Assembly (NCBI GenBank): GCA_019637795.1
Contig: JAHBUY010000002.1
Span: 905,606 to 969,605 of the forward strand
Reading direction: 5' to 3'
DNA from: a bacterium
Lineage (GTDB): Bacteria; Desulfobacterota; Binatia; HRBIN30; CADEER01
DNA: 64,000 nt
Shown piece after piece: positions 53,462 through 62,357 of this stretch (positions are counted from its first letter, which is position 1; each line of letters begins with the position of its first letter). A program made the position numbers and the translations under genes. The notes below the pieces were generated by a model. The model worked only from the letters and a program-made list of their open reading frames with translations, was not told the DNA's origin and did not search any database.

Positions 53462-54909
53462 GCGCGTGGACGCGCATGCGGCGCCGGCTGCGCCTGGTTC
53501 TCCTGATCGGCTGCGCGGCGCTGCCCTCCTGCACCGCGACGGCCGCGGCGCCGCGGCGCGACGCCGACTCCGTCACGCCGGCCGACAGCGCCGCGGAGCG
53601 GCTCGGCGCGGCCGCGCCGGCGGCAGCCGCCCTGGGAGGCGATCCCGACCTCCCCACGGCGCCGGGCGAGGGCTCCCCGGGGGCGGAGGAGGAGCGCCTG
53701 ACGCTCTCCGACGCGATCGCCGAGTGCCTGGCGAACGATCCGCGCATCCGCGCCGGCGTCGCGATGCTGCAGCAGGCGCGCGCCGAGCTCTCGACGGCGT
53801 CGCTGCTGCCCAATCCGTCGCTCGACACGGGCATCAGCCTCTTCCCGCTCGGGGAGCCGTTCACCGTCGACCACCAGGGCGGGCCGCCGCAGTTCGACGT
53901 CGGGATCGCGTTTCCGATCGATTGGCTGCTGTTCGGCAAGCGCGCGGCGCGCATCGACACGGCGCGGGCCGGGGTCGACGTCGCCGCCGCGGAGCTCGCG
54001 GACCTGGTGCGCCAGCGCCTCGCCGCCACGGCGGCAGCCTTCTACGACGTGCTCGAGGCGCAGGCGCTGCTCGACCTGGCGCGCCAGGACCAGGAGAGCC
54101 TCGAACGCCTGCAACGCATCACCGAGACGCTGGTGCGCCTCGGCGGCGCGGGCACGATCGAGAACGACCGCGTGCGCGTGTCGCTGCTCGACAGCCAGCG
54201 CGAGGCGCGCCGCCGCGCCGCCGATCTGGCGATCGCCAAGGCGGCGCTGCTGGCGCAGATCGGACGTTCAACCAGCGCGCGGCGCCTCGACGTCGTGGGC
54301 AGCCTCGAGGTCGCGGCGCCGCTGCCGCCGATCGCGACCGAACGCGCGTTCCAACTGGCGCAGCGGTACCGCCCCGACGTGCTCGCCGCGCAGCGCCGCA
54401 TCGCCGCGGCGGCCGCCGCCGCCCGCACGGCAGAGTCCGAGGCGTTTCCGGACGTGACGCCCCGCTTCGGGTACACGCGCCAGTTCCAGAGCCAGGCGAT
54501 CGGCTTTCCCGACGTCAACGCGTTCGGCGTCGGGGTGGACCTCTCCCTGCCGGTGTTCGACCGCAACCAGGGCGGCATCGCGGCAGCGCGGGCGGCGCAG
54601 GCGCAGGCCGAGAGCGAGCGGCGCGCCACCCTGGTCGAGCTGCGCGCCGAGATCGAACAGGCGGTGCGCGATCACCGCTTCGCCTACGCGGCGGTGACGG
54701 CGGATGCGCCGCTGCGCATCGAGGCGGCGCGCAATGCGCGCGACAAGATCGAGACGGCCTACCGGGTCGGCGGGCGGCCGTTGATCGACGTGCTGGATGC
54801 GCAACGGGCCTTTCGCGACACCCAGCGCCTCGATGTGGAGGACCGCGCGCAATACTGGCAGTCGCTCCATCGGCTGAACGCGGCGGTGGGGAAGGAGGTG
54901 CTGCGATGA
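53458..54909 (+). CDS. Outer-membrane efflux factor of the CzcC/TolC type (483 aa)
   Basis: A lipoprotein-like leader (LVLLIGCAALPSCTA) precedes a 60-residue Ala/Pro spacer, then the TolC-like domain: RLTLSDAIAECLANDPRIRA, AELSTASLLPNPSLDTGISL, and AAATAAAFYDVLEAQALLDL, with long Ala/Gln/Glu coiled helices and a repeat around FQLAQRYRPDVLAAQRRIAA. The opening and spacing fit the heavy-metal CzcC/CusC group. The start GTG 53458 overlaps the kinase stop (GTGA), and its end overlaps the next gene's ATG by 4 bases. Confidence 0.88.
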   Translation: MSAWTRMRRRLRLVLLIGCAALPSCTATAAAPRRDADSVTPADSAAERLGAAAPAAAALGGDPDLPTAPGEGSPGAEEERLTLSDAIAECLANDPRIRAGVAMLQQARAELSTASLLPNPSLDTGISLFPLGEPFTVDHQGGPPQFDVGIAFPIDWLLFGKRAARIDTARAGVDVAAAELADLVRQRLAATAAAFYDVLEAQALLDLARQDQESLERLQRITETLVRLGGAGTIENDRVRVSLLDSQREARRRAADLAIAKAALLAQIGRSTSARRLDVVGSLEVAAPLPPIATERAFQLAQRYRPDVLAAQRRIAAAAAAARTAESEAFPDVTPRFGYTRQFQSQAIGFPDVNAFGVGVDLSLPVFDRNQGGIAAARAAQAQAESERRATLVELRAEIEQAVRDHRFAYAAVTADAPLRIEAARNARDKIETAYRVGGRPLIDVLDAQRAFRDTQRLDVEDRAQYWQSLHRLNAAVGKEVLR

Positions 54910-56069
54910 CCCGCCCGGAACCGGCGCCGTCGCGCGCCGGCGGTGCGCGCTGGCGGCGCGCGCCCCGGCAATGGGTGGCGCTGACCGCGCTGGCGGCGAG
55001 CGCGGCCGGCATCGCCTTCTGGCTTCATCGGCCCGGCGTGGACGATGCCGCCATGTCGGCGGCGGCTGACGGCAGCGGCGAGGTCCGGGTCGTCGCCCCG
55101 CGGCGCATCGCGGTGGCGCCGGGGAGCCCGCTGGCCGACAAGCTGGAGATCCGGACCGTCGCCGCCGAGCGGCTCGCGGCGCCGCGCCTGACGGTCAGCG
55201 GCTCGATCGTGGCGCGGCTCGGCGGCGGCGCCGACAACCGCGAGGCGCGCTGGGACTTCAGCCAGCCCGAGTTGGCCGCCGCGTACGCCGACTGGCTGCG
55301 CGCCCGCACCGAGGAGCCCTACGCGGCGGCGCAGCTCGCGAAAACCCGCCAGCTCGTCGCCGCGCGGGTCTCGGCGCAGACCGCGGTCGTCACTCGCCTG
55401 CGCCAACTCGTCCAGGCAGGCACCGATGCGCCCAAGGACCTCGCCGCGGCCGAGGCCGATCTGGTCCAGACGCAGCTCGAGGGGCAGAAGCAGGTCTTCG
55501 AAGCCGAGGCGGCATGGAAGGACGCGGTGCGGGCCCGCGCCACCCTGCAGCGCCAACTCTTCCAGCAGGGCGTCGATCCCGAGCTGCTCGACCGCGCCAG
55601 CGACGATACCGCGATCCTCGTCGCCGACGTCCCCGAGGCGCGCATGGAGGCCGTGCACGTCGGCCAGGCGGCCGAGGCGCGCTTCTTCGCCAGGCCCGGG
55701 GCGCCCGTTCCGGCCGCCGTCAGCAGCGTCGCACCGGCGCTGGCCAGCGACCGCCGCACGCTGCGCGTCTTCTTCGCGTTGGACGACCGGGGGGCGCGCC
55801 TGCGGCCCGGCATGTTCGCCGACGTCGGGCTCGGCACCGAGGCGCGAGACGCCATCTCCGTGCCGAGCGACGCGGTGCTGCACATCGGCCGCTCCGACTA
55901 CATCCTCGTTCAGGAGGCGGGCGGCGTCTGGCGCGTCACGCCGGTCGGAGTCGGCGAGTCGTACGGCCCGGCGGTCGAGGTCGTCTCCGGGCTCGCCCCC
56001 GGAGACGTCATCATCGGCGGCGGCGCGATTCTGCTCAAGCCGCTGATGGTCCAGGCGCTGCGCGACTGA
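54906..56069 (+). CDS. RND efflux periplasmic adaptor (CzcB/CusB type, 387 aa)
   Basis: An N-terminal TM helix (about 24-43) anchors the adaptor. The coiled-coil hairpin with AAAEADLVQTQLEGQKQVFE and KDAVRARATLQRQL is at about 145-215. The barrel and membrane-proximal domains have VPEARMEAVHVGQAAEARFF, SVAPALASDRRTLRVFFALD, LRPGMFADVGLG, and then IGRSDYILVQEAGGVWRVTP. The C-terminus lacks a metal-binding tail. It bridges the RND pump and the outer-membrane factor. It overlaps the upstream gene by 4 bases and precedes the pump by 23 bp. Confidence 0.9.
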   Translation: MTRPEPAPSRAGGARWRRAPRQWVALTALAASAAGIAFWLHRPGVDDAAMSAAADGSGEVRVVAPRRIAVAPGSPLADKLEIRTVAAERLAAPRLTVSGSIVARLGGGADNREARWDFSQPELAAAYADWLRARTEEPYAAAQLAKTRQLVAARVSAQTAVVTRLRQLVQAGTDAPKDLAAAEADLVQTQLEGQKQVFEAEAAWKDAVRARATLQRQLFQQGVDPELLDRASDDTAILVADVPEARMEAVHVGQAAEARFFARPGAPVPAAVSSVAPALASDRRTLRVFFALDDRGARLRPGMFADVGLGTEARDAISVPSDAVLHIGRSDYILVQEAGGVWRVTPVGVGESYGPAVEVVSGLAPGDVIIGGGAILLKPLMVQALRD

Positions 56070-56092
56070 CCCCGCGCCCGCACGGCGACGCG

Positions 56093-59000
56093 ATGCCCAG
56101 CCCGATCGAAATCGCCCTCCGCCACCGTTGGGGAGTGTTCCTCTGCACGCTGGCGCTGGCCGCCCTCGGCGCGTGGTCGTTCGCCCGTCAGAAGATCGAC
56201 GCCTACCCCGACATCTCCGGGCAGATGGTCACCATCATCACCACCTTCCCGGGCCGCGCCCCGGAGGACGTGGAGCGGCAGGTCACGGTGCCGATCGAAC
56301 GCGCCATGGGCGGCGTCCCGCGGGTGGAGACGATCCGCTCGCGCACCATCTTCGGCCTGTCGGTCGTGCAACTGTCGTTCGAGGAAGGAGTCGACGGGTA
56401 CTGGGCCCGGCAACGCGTCGAGGAGAACCTGCGCGGCGTCGATCTCCCGGAGCAGGCGACGCCGGAGCTGGGTCCGCTGGCAACCGCCTACGGCGAGATC
56501 TTCCGCTACGAGCTGCAATCGAACGGCGTGGCCGATCTGATGGCGCTGCGGACCCTGAACGACTGGGTCGTCATCCCGCGCCTCATCCGCGTGCCGGGCG
56601 TGGCGGACGTCAGCAACTTCGGCGGCCTCGCCAAGCAGTACGCCGTCACCCTGCAGCCGGCGCAACTCCTCCGCTTCGGGCTCACGCTGCGCGACGTCGT
56701 CGACGCGCTGCGCAGCAACAACGCCGACGCCGGCGGCTCGGTGCTGTCGCGCGGCAGCATGTCGTTCGTGGTGCGGGGACGGGGCGCGCTGCGCGATCCG
56801 GAATCGATCGCCTCCACCTTCATCCGCTCGATCGACGGGACGCCGGTCTACGTGCGCGACGTGGCGAACGTCGAGCTCGACGCCAAGGTCCCCTCGGGCA
56901 TCTTCAGCAAGGACCGCACGGACGAGGCGGTCGAGGGCATCGTCCTCATGCGCCGCGGCGAGAATCCGTCGCAGGTGCTGCAGCGGGTCAAGGACGCGAT
57001 CGCCGAGCTCGCCGCCACCGAGCTGCCCGACGGGGTCCGCATCGTGCCCTTCTACGACCGGCAGCACCTGGTCGACGAAACGCTGCGCACGGTCAGCCAC
57101 AGCGTGCTGCTCGGCATCGGGCTGGTCGTCCTCGTCCTGGTGCTCTTCCTCGGCCGCCTGTCGCTCGCCGCGCTGGTGGCGCTCACGATCCCCTTCTCGC
57201 TGCTGTTCGCGCTCGTGCTCATGGGCGCGGCCGACATTCCGATCGGCCTGCTGTCGATCGGCGCCATCGACTTCGGCATCATCGTCGACGGGGCGGTGAT
57301 CATGGTCGACAGCATCGCCCACCGCCTCGGATCGCACGCGCCGCGGGGCGGGCGGCGCGACGTCACGACCGCCATCCTCGCCGCCGCGCAGAGCGTGCAG
57401 CGGGCGATCTTCTTCTCGATGTTGATGATCATCGCCGCCTACCTGCCGCTCCTCACGCTGACCCGGATCGAAGGGCTGCTGTTCCGGCCGATGGCGCTGA
57501 CCATCGTCTTCGCCCTGATCGGCGCGCTCTTCTTCGCCCTCATGACGATCCCGGCGCTGGCCAGCGTCGTCCTGCGCCGCGGCCACCGGGAGTGGGACAA
57601 TCCGGCGCTGCGCTGGTTCCGGCCCGTCTACGGCGCCATCCTGCGCCGCCTGATGGCGGCGCGCGGCGCCGTGATCGCGGGCGCGGCGGTGCTCATCGCC
57701 GGGGTGACGCTGCTCGTGGTGCCGCGGCTCGGGGTCGAGTTCCTACCGTACATCGACGAGGGCGTGATCTGGGTCCGCGCCAACTTCCCGGAGGGGACGT
57801 CGCTCGAACAGACGGCGCGCTTCGGGGCGCGCATCCGCGAGCTGGTCCTCGCCCTGCCCGACGTCGCGTTCGTCTCCGTGCAGACGGGGCGCAACGACAG
57901 CGGCACCGACCCGTTCCCTCCCAGCCGCATGGAGATCATGATCGGGCCCACGCCGCGCGCCGACTGGCGGCAGTTCCGCACCAAGCACGAGCTGCTCGAG
58001 GCCATCGGGTCGCGCCTGCGCCGCGATTTTCCCACCACCCGCTTCAACTTCACGCAGCCGATCATCGACAGCGTCACCGAGGACACCAACGGCACCTCGG
58101 CGAACCTCGCCGTGGAGATCCAGGGCCCGGATCCGGCGGTCCTGCAGCGACTCGGGCAGCAGGCGGTCGACCTGCTGCGCGCGGTGCCGGGGGCGGTCGA
58201 CGTCAACATCGAGCAGGAGGGACCGCAGCCGCAGTTGGTCATCCAACCCGACCGCGCCCTCGGCGCGCGCTACAACGTGCGCATCGAGGACATCCAGCAG
58301 CTCATCGACACCGCGCTCGGCGGCGAGCCGGTGGCGGCGCTCTACGAGGGCGACCGCCGCTTCGACATCGCGGTGCGCTTCGATCGCCAGTCGCTCTCCT
58401 CGCCGTCGGCCGTCGGCCGCCTCCCCGTCCACACCGCCGACGGCGTGCCGATTCCGCTCGCCGAGGTCGCCAGCATCGACCTCGTCGACGGCCAGACCAC
58501 GATCGCGCGCGAGGGCGGACGGCAGCGACTGACCGTCCGCTGCGACATCGTCGACCGCGATCAGGGCGGATTCGTCGCCGACGCGCAGGCGCGGTTCGCC
58601 GCCGCGATCCAGGTGCCGCCCGGCTATCGGGTGAGCTGGCTCGGCATGTTCGAGAACCTGGCCCGCGCCCGCGCCCACTTCGCGGTGGTGATTCCGGCCA
58701 CCCTGGCGCTGATCTACGGGCTGCTGGTCCTGACCTTCCGCTCGCAGGCGTCCGCCCTCATGCTGCTCCTCTCGGTGCCGTTCGCCTTCACCGGCGGCGC
58801 GCTGGCGCTCTGTCTGCGCGGCATGCACCTCAACGTCTCGACCGGCGTCGGGTTCGCCGCCCTCTTCGGCGTCTCGATCATGAACGGGGTGCTCATGGTG
58901 CGCGCCATCACCGCGCTGCGCCTGCAGGGGACGTCGGCCGACGAAGCGATCGTCCAGGGCTCGCAACAATGCCTGCGGCCGATCCTCATGGCCTCGCTGG

Positions 59001-59668
59001 TGGCGATCCTGGGGTTGCTGCCGGCCTCGCTCGCGACCGGCTTGGGGTCCGACGTGCAGCGGCCGCTCGCCACCGTGATCGTGTGGGGACTGTTCAGCGG
59101 CATGACCCTGACATTGTTCCTGGTCCCCGTCCTCTACCGCCTCGTCCTGCCGGCGCTGCCGCAGCCGACCGTGGCAACCGCCGAGGGCGCCGTGTTCGTC
59201 GAGCCGCTGCCCGCCGTCGCGCCGGCGGACGTCGTCGCCGTCCTGCGCGCCGTCGCCGCCGAGGGCGGCGAGAGCGAGATTTTCCGCATCGCCGAGGCAT
59301 GCGACTTTCAGTTCGGACGCGTGGTGTTGGTGGTCAAGGCGGCCGAGTTGCTCGATCTGGTGGACACGCCGCGCCACGTCGTCGTCCTCGCCGCCGCCGG
59401 GCGGCGGTTGGTCGAGGCACCGCCCGACGAACAGGCGGGCGTCTGGCGTCGCCAACTCCTCCACCTGCGCCTGTTCCGGCTCGTCCACGACGCCGCGCTG
59501 CGCCGCGACGACCGGACCCTCGACCGCGACTTCGTCCTGGAGACCATCGTCACCCGCATGCCGAGCGAGGACTACGAGCTGGTCTTCAACACCTTCGTCC
59601 GCTGGGCGCGCTTCGGCGCGCTCTTCGACTACGATCCGGAAACGCACCGGCTGCGATTGATCGCGTGA
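56093..59668 (+). CDS. Heavy-metal-type (CzcA/HME) RND pump with a C-terminal AAA-associated domain (1191 aa)
   Basis: Residues 1-1020 are a complete RND pump: N-terminal TM, ARQKIDAYPDISGQMVTIIT, GRAPEDVERQVTVPIERAMG, a TM4 motif AIDFGIIVDGAVIMVD with Asp residues as in the HME subgroup, and the second half with VPRLGVEFLPYIDEGVIWVR and GVSIMNGVLMVRAITALRLQ near TM10. After the last TM (FLVPVLYRLVLPAL) about 165 extra residues follow, with EIFRIAEACDFQFGRVVLVV, KAAELLDLVDTPRHVVVLAA and DYELVFNTFVRWARFGALFD. This resembles the AAA-associated C-terminal domain (PF09821 type) seen on NitT/TauT-type ABC ATPases. I infer a cytoplasmic regulatory tail. Confidence 0.9.
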   Translation: MPSPIEIALRHRWGVFLCTLALAALGAWSFARQKIDAYPDISGQMVTIITTFPGRAPEDVERQVTVPIERAMGGVPRVETIRSRTIFGLSVVQLSFEEGVDGYWARQRVEENLRGVDLPEQATPELGPLATAYGEIFRYELQSNGVADLMALRTLNDWVVIPRLIRVPGVADVSNFGGLAKQYAVTLQPAQLLRFGLTLRDVVDALRSNNADAGGSVLSRGSMSFVVRGRGALRDPESIASTFIRSIDGTPVYVRDVANVELDAKVPSGIFSKDRTDEAVEGIVLMRRGENPSQVLQRVKDAIAELAATELPDGVRIVPFYDRQHLVDETLRTVSHSVLLGIGLVVLVLVLFLGRLSLAALVALTIPFSLLFALVLMGAADIPIGLLSIGAIDFGIIVDGAVIMVDSIAHRLGSHAPRGGRRDVTTAILAAAQSVQRAIFFSMLMIIAAYLPLLTLTRIEGLLFRPMALTIVFALIGALFFALMTIPALASVVLRRGHREWDNPALRWFRPVYGAILRRLMAARGAVIAGAAVLIAGVTLLVVPRLGVEFLPYIDEGVIWVRANFPEGTSLEQTARFGARIRELVLALPDVAFVSVQTGRNDSGTDPFPPSRMEIMIGPTPRADWRQFRTKHELLEAIGSRLRRDFPTTRFNFTQPIIDSVTEDTNGTSANLAVEIQGPDPAVLQRLGQQAVDLLRAVPGAVDVNIEQEGPQPQLVIQPDRALGARYNVRIEDIQQLIDTALGGEPVAALYEGDRRFDIAVRFDRQSLSSPSAVGRLPVHTADGVPIPLAEVASIDLVDGQTTIAREGGRQRLTVRCDIVDRDQGGFVADAQARFAAAIQVPPGYRVSWLGMFENLARARAHFAVVIPATLALIYGLLVLTFRSQASALMLLLSVPFAFTGGALALCLRGMHLNVSTGVGFAALFGVSIMNGVLMVRAITALRLQGTSADEAIVQGSQQCLRPILMASLVAILGLLPASLATGLGSDVQRPLATVIVWGLFSGMTLTLFLVPVLYRLVLPALPQPTVATAEGAVFVEPLPAVAPADVVAVLRAVAAEGGESEIFRIAEACDFQFGRVVLVVKAAELLDLVDTPRHVVVLAAAGRRLVEAPPDEQAGVWRRQLLHLRLFRLVHDAALRRDDRTLDRDFVLETIVTRMPSEDYELVFNTFVRWARFGALFDYDPETHRLRLIA

Positions 59669-59823
59669 TCATTGCGTGACACGCCCGGCGAAGGTCGGCC
59701 GTTCGGGGGACGGAGCGACGCCGACCGTCGCCCTCCCGAAGTCCCCGAGTCGCTGCGTGATCCACGAACTGGGCGCGATCGACGCGGCGGCGGCGGCGGC
59801 GCGCGGCGGTGGAGCGCCCCGCG

Positions 59824-60300
59824 TCACCCCCCGTCGGCGGCGCGCTCGAGGGCGGCGATGTCGAGGCGCTTCATGTGCATCATCGCGTCCATCGCCCGTT
59901 TGGCGCGGGCGCGGTCCGGGTCGGCGAGCAGCGCGAGCAGGCGACGCGGCACGATCTGCCAGGACAGGCCGAAGCGGTCCTTCACCCAGCCGCACTGCTC
60001 GGCCTCGGGCACGGCCGACAGCGCGTTCGTCAGGCGGTCGGTCTCCGCCTGGTCGTCGGTGTAGAGCTGGAAGCTGATTGCTTCGTTGAAGGTGAACTTT
60101 GGCCCGCCGTTCAGAAGCACGAAGGGCGTGCCGGCGACGGTGACCTCCACCGTCAGCACGTCGCCCTCCCGGCCGTGCGGATAGTGGGACGGGGCGCGAT
60201 GGACGCGATCGACGCGCGAGTCGGGAATCACCGCGGCGTAGAAGTGGGCGGCCTCCTCGGCCTGACCGTCGAACCAGAGACAGGGGCTGATCGTCGGCAT
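59824..60300 (-). CDS. PhnB-like VOC protein (158 aa)
   Basis: A VOC fold of the PhnB/3-demethylubiquinone-methyltransferase-like group: PCLWFDGQAEEAAHFYAAVI at the start, VEVTVAGTPFVLLNGGPKFT and FNEAISFQLYTDD, then CGWVKDRFGLSWQIVPRRLL and an Ala/Met/Lys helix (DAMMHMKRLDIAALERA) at the end. Such proteins are commonly single-domain dimers of uncertain chemistry. The next VOC gene lies 14 bp upstream on the same strand; the two probably form a unit. Confidence 0.85.
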   Translation of the reverse strand: MPTISPCLWFDGQAEEAAHFYAAVIPDSRVDRVHRAPSHYPHGREGDVLTVEVTVAGTPFVLLNGGPKFTFNEAISFQLYTDDQAETDRLTNALSAVPEAEQCGWVKDRFGLSWQIVPRRLLALLADPDRARAKRAMDAMMHMKRLDIAALERAADGG

Positions 60301-60314
60301 CGCCGCCTCCTCGC

Positions 60315-61070
60315 TCACCGACGCGGACCGACGACGGCGAACATCACCTGCTGCGGGTCCATCGCCTGGATGATCCAACGGCCGCCCGGGACTTCGCTCG
60401 GGCCGTGCAGGACGCTGCCGCCGGCGGCGCTGAGGCGCCGCTGCGCGGCGTCGATGTCGTCGACGTTGAAGTAGAAGAGCCACGACGGCCGGGGGAAGCT
60501 CGGGCTGTTCAGCATCCCGCCGAGCGGCACGCCGCCGACGCCGAAGAGCTGGTAGGTGCCCATGGCGCCCATGTCCATGGCGTCGAGCTTCTCCCAGCCG
60601 AACAGGGCGCTGTAGAAGGCGAAGCCGGCGGCCCAATCGGTGCTGTGGAGCTCGTTCCAGCCGATGTGGCCCGGCGCCTCGGCCTGGAACGCCCGCGGCG
60701 GCGCGGCGTCGCGCGGCGTGGGGCGCAGCAGCATGAAGCGCACGCCCTGTGGATCGGCGACCACCGCGAAGCGGCCGACGCCGGGGATGTCGTCGGGCGG
60801 GCGCACGACGGCGCCGCCGGCGCGCGTGATTCGTTCGGCCACGGCGTCGACATCGTCGACCGCGATGTAGCCCAACCAACCGGGCGTCGCCCATGCCTCG
60901 GCCGGCAGCGGGCCGATACCGCCGACGGCGCCGTCCGGCGCCGCCAGCACCGTGTACGCCATGCCGCCGCCGAATGGCTGCGCCGTCCAGCCGACGACCG
61001 CCGCGTAGAACGCCTCGGCCGCCGCCGGGTCGCGGGTCGCCAGCTCGTACCAGATGAACGTGTCTGCCAT
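60315..61070 (-). CDS. Double-domain VOC/glyoxalase-like protein (251 aa)
   Basis: Two VOC domains in tandem: the first begins FIWYELATRDPAAAEAFYAA (VVGWTAQ follows), the second at about 130 begins GHIGWNELHSTDWAAGFAFY (ALFGWEKLD follows). Each ends with a typical VDD-x-D-A strand-helix and a DPxGVRFMLLR-like edge. The family includes glyoxalase-like and antibiotic-resistance-type proteins. Substrate unknown. ATG 61070 has GGGGGACG just before it. Confidence 0.88.
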   Translation of the reverse strand: MADTFIWYELATRDPAAAEAFYAAVVGWTAQPFGGGMAYTVLAAPDGAVGGIGPLPAEAWATPGWLGYIAVDDVDAVAERITRAGGAVVRPPDDIPGVGRFAVVADPQGVRFMLLRPTPRDAAPPRAFQAEAPGHIGWNELHSTDWAAGFAFYSALFGWEKLDAMDMGAMGTYQLFGVGGVPLGGMLNSPSFPRPSWLFYFNVDDIDAAQRRLSAAGGSVLHGPSEVPGGRWIIQAMDPQQVMFAVVGPRR

Positions 61071-61504
61071 CGTCGTCCCCCGTGGTGGTCTCGCCTCATT
61101 GTCGCACGAGGGGGACCGCGATCGACATCGGCGAGAATCCATCCGCGGACGACGCGGACCGCGCGGCCTGAAGGCAGCCTCTGGTTCGCGACCTTCGCGT
61201 CACCGCCGTGACGAGGAATGTGCCGGGCCCCCGCCTCCTGCCCGCGCGCCGCACGGTCGGCCGTCTCGCCAGACCTCGCCGCCGGCCGCTGTCACGACCC
61301 GACCCGCGTGAGCCGCGACACTGTCAGCGGCCGCATCGCGGCGGGCACTTGGGCGTCCGTCGTCGGCTGCACCCCCTCCTCGACCAACTCGATCGGGGGT
61401 TGTGGATCGATCGACGTCTCGCCTCAACCGAGGGGAGGTCCAAGTGTGGCCGCGGAGAGGTCATGGCAGGCCGACCAGGCCTCGCCGCCGGCCGGGAAGG
61501 CCCG
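61071..61504. other. Intergenic stretch without a supported gene
   Basis: All frames look Arg/Pro-rich and without family motifs. No tandem repeat or clear operator is visible. A divergent or decayed gene cannot be excluded. Confidence 0.4.
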
Positions 61505-62005
61505 CTACCGCATCCGTGCCAGCCCGCGGATCGACCACAGACCGACCGCGAGCAGAACCGCCACGACGAACGCGACATGCCGCGTCGACAACAGGGGCGC
61601 ACCGGTGGCCGGCGCGCACCGGTTGTCGCTGCACATGCGGCTGAGGCACTGCGAGTCATTGGTGCAGGCACCGCCATTCGGGATCAGCGTCGCGGTGGGA
61701 ACAGGGGTGACGGTCGCAGTCGCAGTTGCAACCCCGGTCGGCGTCGGTCCATTCACATCCACGCAGGACACCGTCTCCATGCCGCACCCTTGACCCTGAC
61801 TGGGATCGGGGCAGGCGACGGCATGGCCGCACTCCGCGACCAGACAGGCGAGCTCGCAGGACTCGAAGTCCGTGATGGTTGAGCAACTGGGATAGCAATC
61901 CCCAATGGATTCGCACGCGCAGCAGCACGGATCGGTCGACGCGCTCGCGCGGTCGACCACCAGCGTGACGAGAAGGATCGCGGCCAGAAGTACGGTCAAC
62001 TTCAT
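61505..62005 (-). CDS. Secreted Cys-rich protein with C-terminal membrane anchor (166 aa)
   Basis: The signal peptide is KLTVLLAAILLVTLVV with cleavage near ASAST. The mature N-terminus is strongly Cys-rich (DPCCCACESIGDCYPSC, then further Cys through about 85). A TAT/TPVPTAT linker follows, then a second short Cys cluster (CTNDSQCLSRMCSDNRC), and the C-terminus is PLLSTRHVAFVVAVLLAVGL then WSIRGLARMR. The last part has the shape of a sorting signal: a short motif, a TM helix and a basic tail, as in IPTL-CTERM-like proteins. Function unknown. Its leader DNA is shared with the 62358-62828 gene. Confidence 0.75.
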   Translation of the reverse strand: MKLTVLLAAILLVTLVVDRASASTDPCCCACESIGDCYPSCSTITDFESCELACLVAECGHAVACPDPSQGQGCGMETVSCVDVNGPTPTGVATATATVTPVPTATLIPNGGACTNDSQCLSRMCSDNRCAPATGAPLLSTRHVAFVVAVLLAVGLWSIRGLARMR

Positions 62006-62055
62006 CAGTCCTCAGTCCTCCTGAATTCCGGTAGCTCGTCCGCGATCGGGGCCCG

Positions 62056-62099
62056 GCGGATTGCCGAGAGGGGGGTGATTCCCCGCCCGGGACGTGACG
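62056..62099 (-). repeat. Duplicated leader sequence, copy A
   Basis: A 44-bp stretch with GGGGGG-TGATT-CCCC hairpin potential, almost identical to 62886-62930. Each copy lies just upstream of a small secreted protein gene on the minus strand and downstream of a DUF1566 gene or its remnant. Confidence 0.75.
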
Positions 62100-62111
62100 T
62101 GGGCCGTCGCT

Positions 62112-62210
62112 CCACCACACGTCGCTTCCTTTCGTCATGGACGCGACTTCTCCGGCGAGGAACGACACGTACCATGGAGCCGTGTTCTTCGGATCGTACG
62201 GACGCGTACG
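62112..62210 (-). pseudogene. Truncated DUF1566 tail
   Basis: A minus-strand frame reads APWYVSFLAGEVASMTKGSD then VWW, closely matching the C-terminus of the intact DUF1566 gene (AVWYVSFLAGEVASMTKGND). No start or upstream half is present. It is a leftover of a duplication of the DUF1566-plus-leader segment. Confidence 0.75.
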
Positions 62211-62357
62211 CGCACTTCCGCCCACGCCTCGCGACTGAGACCGTCGAGCTCTTCATTGCCGTACTGCTCGACAACAAGCACCGGAAGCTCCAAGAGGGCG
62301 CCAGTGCGTTTCCTGTCTCCGCTGCCCACCTGGACGATGGATTCCGGGCTCGGAGCA

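Noticed and set aside
61200..61500. Small proteins on either strand between the VOC genes and the Cys-rich gene
   Set aside because: All candidate frames look like compositional noise.
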